A DNA stretch of 64,000 bases, from the NCBI GenBank assembly GCA_054601695.1, contig BAAHQB010000175.1, positions 62,001-126,000 of the forward strand, written 5' to 3'. A model generated the notes under the pieces. That model was not told the DNA's origin, did not search any database, and worked only from the letters and a program-made list of their open reading frames with translations. The position numbers and the translations under genes were made by a program. Origin of the DNA: Amorphochlora amoebiformis. Its lineage: Eukaryota > Cercozoa > Chlorarachniophyceae. Below, piece by piece: positions 1 to 60,981 of the stretch (position 1 is its first letter; the number at the start of each line of letters is the position of its first letter).

Positions 1-6
1 ATATAC

Positions 7-64
<58 letters not shown>

Positions 65-143
65 CATCTAGTTCGTAGATATCATATCTCTTTCATACAT
101 ATCATATATGCATGTATATATACGACAACATATATATATATAT

Positions 144-197
<54 letters not shown>

Positions 198-207
198 TAA
201 TCCTAAG

Positions 208-13682
<13,475 letters not shown>

Positions 13683-13697
13683 ACATATATACATACA

Positions 13698-13800
<103 letters not shown>

Positions 13801-13859
13801 ATACATATAATATATATGTATATATATATATATATATATACACACACAAATACACACAG

Positions 13860-13902
<43 letters not shown>

Positions 13903-13956
13903 TTCATATGTACATATACATATGTGTGTGAGTGTATATGTATAATACATATACAC

Positions 13957-14005
<49 letters not shown>

Positions 14006-14131
14006 ACTATCACGACACAACAATAACAAACATTGCCTACAAATACACATTCAAGCATACATACTTCAAATAACAGACAAATACATCCAAACATACACAT
14101 ATTTCATAAAAACACCTAACCCCAACCCCAG

Positions 14132-26315
<12,184 letters not shown>

Positions 26316-26317
26316 GT

Positions 26318-26358
<41 letters not shown>

Positions 26359-26410
26359 TTTATATATTTATATATACATACACATATATATATATTACTT
26401 ATATAAATAG

Positions 26411-26450
<40 letters not shown>

Positions 26451-26702
26451 TAATATATGTGATATCTTTTACGTTTTATATGAATATGTATTCATATATA
26501 TATATATATATATATATATGCTTGGCAACGATATCAAGTATATGTATTGGTATATGTAACATAATATGTTTGGATATGGACGTGTGTTTTTTCCTTAGCA
26601 AATATATTATACGTATATGTAAATATGTATATATATATATATTTACATTTATATAAGATGTAGAAAGTATACATTAGCAACAAATATATATATATATATA
26701 TA

Positions 26703-26785
<83 letters not shown>

Positions 26786-26796
26786 TGTACACATGC

Positions 26797-26833
<37 letters not shown>

Positions 26834-26852
26834 ATATATATATATATATATA

Positions 26853-26907
<55 letters not shown>

Positions 26908-26953
26908 CAGTCTCCAAACAAAGCCAAAATTATGAGGAACATCTGACGGCGGT

Positions 26954-26991
<38 letters not shown>

Positions 26992-27194
26992 ATATTATAT
27001 ATTATATATACATATATACATATATTGATATACACATATATATATATATAAAACATATGTATAGACAAGATATTCATAGGCATATATATATATATATACT
27101 CCATATACATACACTAATAATATGTTTAATATGAAAATATATACATATACACATGTACAAATATATAATATTAAAATAAGATATTGATACATAC

Positions 27195-27225
<31 letters not shown>

Positions 27226-27252
27226 ATATATATATATGTATGTATAATGATT

Positions 27253-27285
<33 letters not shown>

Positions 27286-27476
27286 TTTAATATATATATA
27301 TATGTGTATATATATGCATACATATACATGTATATACACATGTACATATATATATACACATATTATGTTTTTGAATGCAAGTACGTAATATGACTATATG
27401 TATGGACACGAATAATATATACATACATAACTGCAGAATATAATATGTATGCATACATACATATATATACAATATT

Positions 27477-27519
<43 letters not shown>

Positions 27520-27576
27520 TCATTCATTAGGAATATACCTGTCTTCCGTAATCATCTCATAATCGTATTTACCCCC

Positions 27577-27825
27577 ATCAAAACTTTCGACTGAGATCCG
27601 TAATCACAGTTAAGATAGGAGCTAGAGAGCAAGAAAGGTTCATGTACTAGATGTATCAAAAATTTTTTTTTTTTAAGAATATTAAAAAAGTTTGAATGTT
27701 TACCAACATCAAAAACTTTCGAATGAGATTCGTAATCACAGCTGTAATAGGGAGTAGAGAGCAAGAAAGGTTCATGTATTGGAATTTTTTTTTTTAGAAT
27801 ATTAAAAAAGTTTGAAGGGTAGAAC
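27577..27825. repeat. Two direct repeats of about 125 bp, possible duplicated minus-strand exon
   Basis: The blocks 27577-27706 and 27707-27825 share ATCAAAA.CTTTCGA, CGTAATCACAG and GAGAGCAAGAAAGGTTCATG. On the minus strand each has a pyrimidine tract and acceptor, and the first has a GGG|GTAAAT donor; the frame between reads SYLNCDYGSQSKVLMG. Both copies stay open at the protein level. This could be a tandemly duplicated exon or simply an intergenic duplication. Confidence 0.5.
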
Positions 27826-27837
27826 AAATTCATATAG

Positions 27838-27871
<34 letters not shown>

Positions 27872-28059
27872 GATATGTATATATATATATATATAATATA
27901 TATATCTAGATATACACATGTATGTGTGTATATATATAATATACATATATACAATATACATACACATACACATCGTTTATATCTATTTATATATACATAT
28001 ATATATATATATATCTAGATATATATATATATCTAGATATATATATATATATACGATAT

Positions 28060-28870
28060 AGATGTAAATTCCTGCCAATGATGATTAGAATTCTAAAATT
28101 GATGAAACTTCTAGACTTTTGTATTGAGTATCATAGTCATATGAAATTTATATATGTTAACGTGATATATCTCTAGTATCTGTATATATCTAGTATATAC
28201 CAAACTTCGTGACGGTGCTCCGCGTTCTTACCTTTAATTATCTAGATTATAGCAAACAGCTCCACAAGCATTAGCTATGATTAGAGCCGGGTATACGATA
28301 TAAACCTAGTTCAATAGTATCCGAGTATTCTAGGCAGATTTACAGTTTCAAATCTCCCATCAGCTAGATCATAGTTGTCATGATATTAAATCTAGTAAAT
28401 ATACAAGCTATAACACTAGAACAGTACTAACAACTTGACGGTCGCTAATCGACCTAGTCGACGTGTCGGATTGACCTCTACAACAACTGCTAAAACTGGT
28501 ATTGGCTAGATTGGTAGTGTACTCTCAGTAACTATGGCGGTAACGAGTAGATCTGTAGATATACAGATATACCCCGAGAAAACCACAAACCACAGAAAAA
28601 TATGCTGTACCATCCACTAGATCCATGGACTAGATGGAGACCCAAGTTAACCTAGTTAATTTAACGGTTGGCTTTCCTACGCTAGTACAATGTTGTTTGA
28701 CTGAACTAGGGTTGGACTCCGATAATCTAGATAATTGTAAAAGTTTAACACGTAACATGCATGCGCACGCACGGCACTTCTAGACTTACCTAGACTTACT
28801 ACGTACGTTTGCGGGGAACTGCTAGATATATCACTAGATCTAACGATAATCTTAGAGATAATGTGAATAC
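28060..28870. other. Non-repetitive island very rich in CTAG, no gene seen
   Basis: About 20 CTAG tetramers in 800 bp, many as TCTAG or CTAGA, where three or so would be expected. No convincing open frame or splice pattern was found. The segment lies 3' of the ELMO gene. Confidence 0.6.
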
Positions 28871-28876
28871 AAACTG

Positions 28877-29020
28877 TGACACGTGTCAATCCCAAGAATC
28901 TCATACTATGACACGTGTCAATCTCTAGAATCTCATACTATGACACGTGTCAATCTATAGAATCCTATACTTATGACACGTGTCAATCTCTAGAAGAATC
29001 TTATACTGTGGCACGTGTCA
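28877..29020. promoter_or_regulatory. Five TGACACGTGTCA palindromes at 32-35 bp spacing
   Basis: Copies start at 28877, 28909, 28941, 28974 and 29009 (the last has TGGCACGTGTCA). Each is a perfect 12-bp palindrome around the CACGTG box, followed by ATCT.TAGAATC. The cluster lies just past the ELMO stop codon, so it may be a transcription-factor array or part of the 3' UTR. Confidence 0.85.
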
Positions 29021-29029
29021 GTCTCATGA

Positions 29030-47304
<18,275 letters not shown>

Positions 47305-47511
47305 GTATATATATATATATATATATTATATTATAGTTATGATTAGACATGTACATATTAATCATAGTTATGATTAGACATGTACATATTAAATAATACA
47401 TATTTGCGTGTGTGTGTATGTGTATATGTGTGTAATATGATAATAATAATATGTATGGGTTTCAAATATACTTATGGATGTATACATATTATATATACAC
47501 ACACACACATG

Positions 47512-47552
<41 letters not shown>

Positions 47553-47622
47553 CAACATATAAACAGATATATCTGCTTGTACGTATGTACATCATATGCA
47601 CATTTGATATATGAGGTAATTA

Positions 47623-47749
47623 TGTTTGTTTTGGGAAGAGAGGGTTTGTACGACCCTGAATGGAAGATTAAATATCCGGTTGGCGAATTTCGAAAATTGA
47701 TTAAACAATTCCTCGCCACCCAAACCCTGACGAAATCAAAACTATTATA
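47623..47749 (+). CDS. Possible exon, unidentified
   Basis: A stretch without microsatellite, open in one plus-strand frame up to TAA at 47747-47749, reads REGLYDPEWKIKYPVGEF and continues with a basic tail. Acceptors are possible at GGAAG and ATGAG near 47622-47640. An internal GTTGGC donor after KYP would join the 48092 exon in phase. It could be a last exon of the RP2-like gene, an upstream exon of the next gene, or chance. The phase from 46063 does not fit directly. Confidence 0.3.
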
Positions 47750-47807
47750 AGAATTCACATTAGTGTATTTATGTAACACATATACATATATATATATATA
47801 TATATAC

Positions 47808-47866
<59 letters not shown>

Positions 47867-47869
47867 ACG

Positions 47870-47902
<33 letters not shown>

Positions 47903-47996
47903 ATATGTGTATATTAGTTACATGTATTTATACACATTCCAAATATGCATATATATATATATATATATGTATGTATTTATATAATTATATATATAT

Positions 47997-48034
<38 letters not shown>

Positions 48035-48091
48035 ACATATATTTATATTTATCTATATATATTATCTTATCTTCTGAAAAAGAGTATACAG

Positions 48092-51626
<3,535 letters not shown>

Positions 51627-51634
51627 TGTCTCGT

Positions 51635-52195
51635 TATTTCTCTCTTTCCCTCTTTCTAGATCTCTTCTCTCTCTTTCTCTCTCTCGCTTTTTCTCTCTTT
51701 CAATCTTTCTGGATCTCTTCTCTCTCTTTCTCTCTCTCTCTTGCTTTTTCTCTCTTTCTCTCTTTCTAGATCTCTTCTCTCTCTCTTTCTCTCTCGCTTT
51801 TTCTCTCTTTCTCTCTTTCTAGCTCTCTTCTCTCTCTTTCTCTCTGTCACTTTTTCTCTCTCTCAGCTCTTTCTCTCTCTCTCTTGCTCTTTTTCTCTCT
51901 CTCTCTCGCTCTCTTTCTCTCTCTCTCTCGCTCTCTTTCTGTCCCTCTAGCTCTCTTTCTCTCTCTCTTGCTCTCTTTCTCTCTCTCTTGCTCTCTTCTC
52001 TCCTTTTTTCTCTCTCTTTCTCTCTCTCATAGCTCTCTTCTCTCTCTCATAGCTCTCTTCTCTCTTTCTTTGTGTCTCTATTTGTCTCTCTCTTTGTCTC
52101 TCTCTCTGTCTCTAACTTTCTTTCTCTCTCTCTAGCTCTCTTTCTCTCTCTCCAGCTCTCTTCTCTCTTTTTCTCTCTCTTTCTCTCTCTGTACC
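51635..52195 (+). repeat. CT-rich tract after the 51626 stop
   Basis: Repeats of TCTTTCTAGATCTCTTCTC and TCTCTTTCTCTC. It lies in the 3' flank of the plus-strand gene. A short open piece after it (about 52333-52370, QEKLEKFRGK) is too weak to call. Confidence 0.88.
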
Positions 52196-52249
52196 TAAAT
52201 CTCTCACACTCATATTCACACACAGGCTCTTGCTCACATCTAATATATG

Positions 52250-52284
<35 letters not shown>

Positions 52285-52425
52285 CACACACAGGCTCTTG
52301 CTCACATCTAAATCACAACCCACACCCGTCCTAAGGCTCAAGAAAAACTGGAGAAATTTCGAGGAAAAAGATAAAAAGACAGCCAGAAATTTCCGGGAAA
52401 TTCTGGTTTTAATATACCCCTCAGC

Positions 52426-52555
52426 GCGAAAAGGTAATATCGCGAAAAGTTAACATCGCGAAAAGTTAATATCGCGAAAAGTTAATATCGCGAGAAGTTA
52501 AGATCGCGAAAAGTTAATATCGCAAAAAGTTAATATCGCAAAAAGATAATATCTC
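52426..52555. repeat. 16-bp tandem repeat GCGAAAAGTTAATATC
   Basis: Eight units with single-base changes in an otherwise unassigned region. No function is visible. Confidence 0.9.
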
Positions 52556-52924
52556 GGGGCACTGCAGCTGCAGCTTGCTCTCCCTCTTCGTGGACGACTG
52601 TAGAAGACGGCGATGGATGGGAGAGAGGAGAAGGGATGAGATATGAGGACCAAGAGGAAATAGTTGACGGAAGATGGCGATGAGGCTAGGATGGGATTAT
52701 AATTATTATTATTTTTTTTTTTTCGGGCTTTGTTAAGTGTGTGTTTGCTTATGAAGTAGATGCTGATTGATAAGTATGTAAAACTATATCATAAATTGAT
52801 CAATGTAAATAAATCAAGAATGGTAGGTTTTTATATATCATATTTTAATACATGTTCACATGGGATTTGCGATTATTCTAGTATAAATCAATATTCAACA
52901 GTCGTCTGTCCAGATCTGTATATA

Positions 52925-52988
<64 letters not shown>

Positions 52989-53145
52989 TGTATATATATA
53001 TATGTATGTATTATAATGTATACATCCTAGACATCTAGTACATATACACACTTATATGGTATATTATACTCTAGATACTAGACCATGATATACATACTGG
53101 ACTAGATATATCATGATATGTCTAGATGTGGTACATATATACATC

Positions 53146-53177
<32 letters not shown>

Positions 53178-53188
53178 CATATATTAAT

Positions 53189-53219
<31 letters not shown>

Positions 53220-53220
53220 T

Positions 53221-53270
<50 letters not shown>

Positions 53271-53327
53271 TACATGTGTGTGTGTGTATACTATACGTCA
53301 TACATACGTTAAATATACTAAGATATA

Positions 53328-53383
<56 letters not shown>

Positions 53384-53731
53384 CACACACACACACATGC
53401 ATACAAGCATACATAATATATTTATATATCAATTAAATCATATACATGCATAGACATACGTAGAAATAACAATCAGTAGAATAACTGAGTCGTAGTCAGT
53501 GCAGCAGCTATTGACCACCGTTGATATCGATCACCTTGAAATCTGACAGCTGTTGTACAAATATCTACACCTGACCCAACGGATATATCCCCTGCCGAAT
53601 TATTATCTACGCTAATCTACCCTAAGACTATTATTAAGCAACTTATGACTTATGCCCGACGTGTGCCTTAATACTTGGTCTAGTTGGTCCATTCCCCGGG
53701 GAGTTTTACACGCTTTCAAGTCTTGTCAGTT

Positions 53732-53853
53732 TCATGGATCGATGCCCAGTCCCATTCGACAGCCTTCGGTGATCAGACGGCCGCTGCCTTCATCGGGGAG
53801 GTCGATAGTTCCATACTTGGTGTTGGGAGTAATGAGTAGTGCCTTCTTGTGGT
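53732..53853 (-). CDS. Terminal exon of an unidentified minus-strand gene
   Basis: After acceptor TAACAG the exon reads [30 protein letters not shown] and RMGLGIDP, then TGA at 53732-53734. Codon use and composition look like real protein, in contrast to the neighbouring repeats. The entering phase is 1. Upstream exons would lie between 53854 and about 55000; none was fixed. The family is unknown. Confidence 0.55.
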
Positions 53854-53939
53854 CTGTTACTTAACTTACATCGTTGTTATTCGCAGGCACATGTGTATGT
53901 ATATATATATATATATATTATATATATATATATATATTA

Positions 53940-54055
<116 letters not shown>

Positions 54056-54086
54056 GACATCATTCACGCATAGTACAATTACATAG

Positions 54087-54153
<67 letters not shown>

Positions 54154-54214
54154 CGTACACGTGAACGAGTATGTCGTACATACAATAGCATGCATAGCAC
54201 TCATTAGTACTCAA

Positions 54215-55157
54215 CCTTTGTTGTTATTTCAACGACATATATACTAAACTCTATCATCGACAATACCCCACACTGCGATAACACAAGTCACTCCAAGAAA
54301 CACTGTTACACACCCTCAAGGCCCCCAACTTAGGCCACCCATTAGATCCGTGGGAAACTATGCCCCGCCAAAATCCCGGCTAGTACCGGCAAAACCCGGC
54401 TAGTGCCCACGAGAAACTGGCTAGCATCCCTTCCCCATGAGGCTTACACGCATGTTGAATAGACGGGTATCAGACCCGGAAGCTTAGTTTTGCTCGTTTT
54501 TTGCCAGGAACGCTGGAGCTACGTAGGCAAGAGGCGCTTGACCACGTGTCTGGCGGCGACATGTCACGGAAGGGATCACGCTATCAGGACTTCTCGCTGG
54601 CCAGGGTCAGGCTAGTGCACGGGGGCCAGATATAAGATATCAAATGCGTTGCACGCGATACAGAGCTGAACGTGGACGGGGGGCAGTCTCCGTGCGCAAA
54701 CGGCGACACATAAATTTGAATTTTTCAATATCACGGAGAGCAGGTGGGATATCTAGGTGGGATGACTGGATATGTCGCCTCTAGATATGTGGATATCTGT
54801 GCGGTAATGTGTAGATATCTAGATATCGATAATTCTTATACCTTAGTTGTTTTCCGATCTCTATCTAACCCCCTAACACCGTACACGTTTCGCATTTCCT
54901 TAGAAACCGCCTTGATGCAAAAACACCTTAACCTCCCCAGAGAATTTTCCGATTTTACCTAAGAATAGACCAAACTGCCGAAAAGATTCTTCTAAATTTC
55001 GAAGTTTACTCCAAGTGGCCCGTGCTGCCGTGCTGCAGGCTGAGCTTGCGAAACTGCGCTTACACCCAAGCGCCGAGAAACCAAAAACCATCCCCCCGGT
55101 GGACAACGCCGAGAAACCGACCTAACGTAGACATCTCCATCCCTACCATAAAAACCC
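54215..55157. other. Intergenic region upstream of the kinase, no gene fixed
   Basis: Unique sequence with short direct repeats (CCCGGCTAGT at 54376 and 54404). It should hold the kinase promoter and perhaps upstream exons of the minus-strand gene ending at 53732. I could not fix any exon. Confidence 0.5.
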
Positions 55158-55891
55158 ATGGGTATCGGCGTCCATCTCAGAAACAAGTACACCAAGAAGG
55201 GAGTCTTGGGCCGTGGAGCATTTGCGAGGGTTTGGCGCGTCGAGGACCGAAAGACCAAAAAGCTGTATGCTGCCAAGTCGATCCCAAAGGTGAGGAACAT
55301 GATTGTCGAGAGGATTATTTTGTTGCGGCCTGTCTTGTCGCTTGATTTGCTTGCTTCGAATGCTTTCCTGTGCTTCGGGTAGCTGTGGATTTGACGACTG
55401 TTCTTTTTATTTTTTCCCTCCTTATCCTCGTCTCGGCGCCCAGGCTAAGCTCAACACCGATGAAAGAAACCTTGTAGCCACAGAGATCAAGATCCTGTCC
55501 GAGATTAATCACCCGAACTGCTGCAACTTAATCGAGGCGTTCGAATCGGACAAAAAGATCTATCTTGTCCAGGTCAATCTCCCCAAATATCTGCGTGTGT
55601 GATCTGGGTTCCGTTTTCAAGTTGCACTGGTTCCCTTGTGAACCATCCATATCCGTTTTCAAGATGCACTGATTTCCTTGTGAACCATATCCTCGCGATT
55701 CTGGTGTGGACACAAGTCAATTCTAATACGATTTGGTTGTCAATCTTAGGAGCTTATGCGCGGCCCGACGTTATACGACCGTTTTGCGCAAAATAGCTCG
55801 GAGGATATCACAGAGTGGCATGTTGCGTCTTGCGTGCAGAAGATTGCTAAGGCGTTACATTATCTTCATAGCAAGGTGGAATATACCCATA

Positions 55892-55928
<37 letters not shown>

Positions 55929-55982
55929 GTGTATATTGTGTATATATATATATCTATATTGCGTATATATATATATTATATG

Positions 55983-56052
<70 letters not shown>

Positions 56053-57414
56053 CATATATTTGTATATTTGCATTACATAATACCTATTATAGAAACATAT
56101 AAATGTATAAATGTAAATATATTCATATTTTGTTGATGTTCATATGTTAATGTGCATATGTATCTTTTCATTGGTTTGCATATGCGAGCACTTGTAGTGT
56201 ATATTATGTACACACGCACATACACACACAATACGTATATACATATCTTTGTATCTATTAATAGATGTACATTTGTGTTCAATGTACGCACATATACGTG
56301 GAAATAATACCATGCATACCACAGGGCATCCTCCATCGCGACCTCAAACCCCAAAACATCATGTTTGCCAAGGTAATTTACTTATGTATAACATATGTGT
56401 GTGCATATGTATATATATTTATATATACATATATATATATATATATATTATATGATAATAATCTTACAAGTAAGCCGTTACTCACACTCTCCCATCCAAG
56501 AACACGAAATCAAGACCTTAAAAAAACCCACACACCTACAGCCCGCCTCAGAAGACAAGAATATGAACTCCCTTAAGATTCTCGACTTCGGCTTCGCTAA
56601 GCACATCGCCGACGGGTATACCTCCTCCTCCCGCGGCACCCCCCAGTACGTCGCTCCCGAGGTCGTCTTCAAGAATCGCAAGGGTAAGATCGAATACGGT
56701 ACTTCCTGCGACATGTGGTCCCTCGGTGTCCTCATCTACGAGCTCATGAGCGGAACCTCGCCGTTCGAGAGAAAGCGAACACTCCCCGAGTTCTTCAAGC
56801 ACGTGCGCAAGGCCGAGATCCGCTTTCCCCGACGCTACTGGGAGGGTGCCTCGGACGAAGTCCAGGACCTGATATTGGGCTTACTCGAGAAGAGTCCCAA
56901 ACGCCGGCTGACCGCCAAGCAGGTTCTCGAGCATGCGTGGATCAAGGACAACTGCGACGAGGAGGACGAGAACAACCCGTCGCAGTCGCAGAAGATGGAA
57001 CGAACTTCGCGCGCGGCGTCCGTTCGGCGTGCCAAGAACGTCAAGGCGATGGTTGGGCGGTACAAGTTCATGCGCGTGGCCAACTACTTGAGGATTATGG
57101 CTCGCATGCATTACTGTATGGATACGATGTTGCGCGTGTGCCTCAAGACGAAGGTTGACAAGGATTATCGCACGATGGTGAAGGAGGCGATCGAGGGATT
57201 CGAGGAAGTCTCGGATGACGAGGCCATTGAAATGAACGAAAAGAAGGAGGCCGACGACAAGGGGGGGAGCCCTCGCGGGAGTGGAAGTCCCCGCAAGAGG
57301 GTTGTGAGCCATCTGCGAAAGGTTAGCTTGTGTGCGATGCGGAACGTCGAGGTGAAGCTCATCCGAAAGGGCAGTGGAGAGCATGTGTCACCGCTTTCGG
57401 AGGATTCAGACTAG
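55158..57414 (+). CDS. Ser/Thr protein kinase, CAMK-like, complete, 435 residues
   Basis: Exons 55158-55289, 55444-55572, 55750-55875, 56325-56372 and 56542-57414 (TAG). All introns are GT-AG and phase 0. An in-frame TAA at 55149 fixes the start. The kinase domain spans about residues 11-281: Gly loop GRGAFARVW (18-26), Lys40, Glu58, HRDLKPQN (133-140), DFG (160-162), APE (183-185), DMWSLGV (202-208), so all catalytic residues are present. The activation segment is short and TSSSRGTPQYVAPE-like. The 154-residue tail has an acidic/Ser patch, a basic amphipathic stretch (about 307-334, RYKFMRVANYLRIMARM) that could bind calmodulin, and a phosphorylatable GSPRGSGSPRKR. No EF hands, so it resembles CaMK rather than CDPK. 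Last-exon codons are GC-rich. Introns 1 and 2 are short and clean; introns 3 and 4 carry TA repeats. Confidence 0.93.
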
Positions 57415-57619
57415 AAACGTGGCGGGCAATTGGATCTCGTGTCAAGAGGCTTGCACCGAGCGGAAGTTGGAAAGAATAGAATTGTGGTATGTCATGGTTG
57501 CCTTCGATTTCCATTCGGGTGGCTCAATATCTTGTTCCTTTTGGATTTCTACTACGTGCTTGAGACCGGTTAGACGATGAGTTGGTCTGCGGAGCTCGAG
57601 CATTCTCTCTATATCTTCG

Positions 57620-57625
57620 AATAAA
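57620..57625 (+). promoter_or_regulatory. Possible poly(A) signal of the kinase gene
   Basis: AATAAA lies about 205 nt after the kinase stop codon, in sequence without repeats. The position suits a 3' UTR signal, but a six-base match is weak evidence. Confidence 0.35.
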
Positions 57626-57649
57626 ATACAGTATAGCTATACGATCGCG

Positions 57650-58480
57650 ATTTCGTGAGGTTGCTAGCGGTCGGCATGTCATCTAATATAAGCCTGCCTT
57701 CCTTCCAATGCTTTGATAGTTTATTGGATACCGTTGCGGATCCCTAGGATACAGTTGTAAATATCTACTAAATATAACTAGTTGAATATGTCCAGTATAG
57801 AGTATATCCTAGATATCTAGCTAGTTAAATCTAGTAAATGTAGCTGGAGTAACAGGATACGCGCTAGTACTAACAGCTAGAGTCTATATATAGAGTAGAC
57901 TAACTGTCTTACATCATGTTATGCAGTCTAGCTATAGGCACAGTTTAGACGGTGTTTCCTAGGTTTCTAGTGTTTACACATATTCCTTAACGGTTATAAA
58001 AAGTAATCAGTGCTATATACATATGTACGTATATACGTACATACATATACTAGATATAATCATGCACTGACCAGCTCTATAGACCGAAGTTCACTGAATA
58101 TATATGTACGTAAATCATGTTTGATCTAGTTAATTGATTAAAATGCATGATACTGAGTCTAGGAACAAAACCTAGCGAGGTTAATATATAATTGTAACAA
58201 TATATATATGTTCACATATAAATTGTCTTAAGACTCTTAACTACCTAACAGAGACTAGGAGAGTCTACGACTCATCTGTCATGCGCAGTGACAGACCTTA
58301 GATCGACCTTATTAACTAGGTAACATTACTAGCTAGATTACTGATTATACGACGGTTGTATTCTAGGTGTATTGATGTTTTTTTTTAATAAAAACATACT
58401 ATGTGCGTTGTATGTTATATCTAGTATGTATTGCATGTATAATTCCACGATGTCGTGACACAAACACACCTAGACACAAT
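57650..58480. other. Second CTAG-rich island, no gene seen
   Basis: About 20 CTAG in 830 bp, downstream of the kinase gene. It has the same word bias as 28060-28870 without obvious alignment. A smaller cluster lies at 53030-53125. Confidence 0.6.
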
Positions 58481-58789
58481 GCATTATGTATTAATTATAA
58501 TATATCTAACACACTACGGTGTATGTGTATGTGTATGTATATGTGTGTGTGTGTATCGTACATGAATGTATAAGTAGATAGTATACATGTATGTGTATGT
58601 GTGTATATGTGTATGTATGCATATGTGTATGTGTGTTTATGTAATGTTTACGTTGTGTATGTATGTAAAATGCATAAATATATGTAATTTATTTTTTGTA
58701 TGTGTATGTAAAATATATGTATGTGTGTGTGTATATTTATACGTATGTACGTATGCATGTGTATATTATATAATATGTATGCAACTCAA

Positions 58790-59135
58790 AAACTCATCAA
58801 GAATGTTTCCTAAACCAAAATTAACTTCCTCAAAAACACAAGAAATCCATTCACAGAGATTTCTGACTATATATATCCCTTTCTCAAACTCAGACTCTAT
58901 CTCTTTTGACGCGAAACTGCCACCTATAATCGAGAATTTCTAAGGCTCGGAACCTACCATGGCACCCCTAGCCTCACGATCATCAAGTATCTCATCTATC
59001 TCCTTCAAAACGTTGTGTTTGTACCTGTTTTTGTGTGTGTGTGTGTGTGTATGTATCTATGTATGCGCGTGTTAAATCTCTCTTTGTCTCTCTTCTAATA
59101 TGTATGTATATATCTATATATATATATTACACACA

Positions 59136-59228
<93 letters not shown>

Positions 59229-59311
59229 GTATATGCTATATTTATATATTAGATATTAAGCATGATCAAAGAAATTACTTCACGATTAAGAACTGGATTC
59301 AAGTCATTTAT

Positions 59312-59381
<70 letters not shown>

Positions 59382-59430
59382 TTGAAACTCTAGCCTGTAG
59401 TTGGATCTAGTACTAAAGTCCGTATATATA

Positions 59431-59497
<67 letters not shown>

Positions 59498-59590
59498 CCA
59501 TCGCACAACGCGTTGAATGTCAGACGGGCTCCACCTCTCGCTTTCAGACTTTTTGGAAATTACCTATATATACATATGTATATTTAATAG

Positions 59591-59639
<49 letters not shown>

Positions 59640-59750
59640 ATTATAATATATATATACATATATATATATACATATATAAATAGAAAATTTGTATATGTAT
59701 GTATATATATATATATATATATACATATATTATGGTAAAATTCTTAGTAA

Positions 59751-59808
<58 letters not shown>

Positions 59809-59874
59809 TCATACTTACATACATAATTGTATGGATGTTTATGTATATACATGCAGGTACATATACAATTAATA

Positions 59875-59928
<54 letters not shown>

Positions 59929-59938
59929 CACCACACAC

Positions 59939-59976
<38 letters not shown>

Positions 59977-59986
59977 CACCACACAC

Positions 59987-60032
<46 letters not shown>

Positions 60033-60039
60033 ATATATA

Positions 60040-60125
<86 letters not shown>

Positions 60126-60239
60126 GATTTATATTACCGGCGGGCCAAATGCGCCAATATAATCGGTATTCATCGACAGATGCGAACGATACAGCTTTCT
60201 TATCCTCGTCATATGCGCTCGCCCTGATCGGCGAATGCG

Positions 60240-60313
<74 letters not shown>

Positions 60314-60392
60314 ATATGTGTGTGTACATACATAGATACATGTACACATATGTACATATACATATGAATAAATCGATATATAAAAATATTCT

Positions 60393-60478
<86 letters not shown>

Positions 60479-60826
60479 CATGTAGTGTATACTATCATGC
60501 TCATTGTAACAACACTTATAAACATGGTTTCATTAAAAAAACAAAACACACACACACACAATACACAGACCTGGGGCCTCAGAATACAGAGCCCTATTCC
60601 CCCCTCCATCTTTCCCATCCAAATACTCTCTAGCACCCACGAGAACAGAAAGAACCATGAAGCCAAGGATGCATGTCGTCACCCACGATTTGCATACTAC
60701 GAGAGCCACCCAACGCCCTCTTACACGCAAGTGAGGGCGCTCAAAGGGCTCGAAAGGGACATATTCGAGGGGAGGGGAGGGCGGTGTGGGGCTTGATGAT
60801 GAAGGCGATGCATAAAGGGGGTCCAT
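58790..60826 (-). CDS. Membrane protein with N-terminal helix, unidentified, 3' part uncertain
   Basis: Exon 1 (60567-60826) starts at ATG 60826: a Pro/Ser-rich head ([19 protein letters not shown]), then a hydrophobic helix near residues 40-65 ([13 protein letters not shown]). Exon 2 (60138-60223) follows in phase: [20 protein letters not shown], then LYWRIWPA. Exon 3 is 59499-59540 in phase ([12 protein letters not shown]) or, from an earlier acceptor at 59563, [20 protein letters not shown] out of phase. Later exons are 58966-59024 ([15 protein letters not shown]) and about 58790-58923 ([20 protein letters not shown]), whose link to exon 3 is not fixed. One N-terminal helix followed by a large extracytosolic region recalls RND/patched-type proteins, but this is only a guess. 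It is divergent from the plus gene at 60982. Confidence 0.6.
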
Positions 60827-60981
60827 GTCTTGGAGTTTTTAAGAAACGTTGTTTCTATTCTTCCTTTTTGCGGGAACCCATTCCGATTATTCTGTGCTGC
60901 TTCATGGTGGATTTTTGGCGATTTTCATTTTTCTCCTTTTTGGTATTTCTTCGATTGAGAGAATTCGCAACGCCGATTTAG

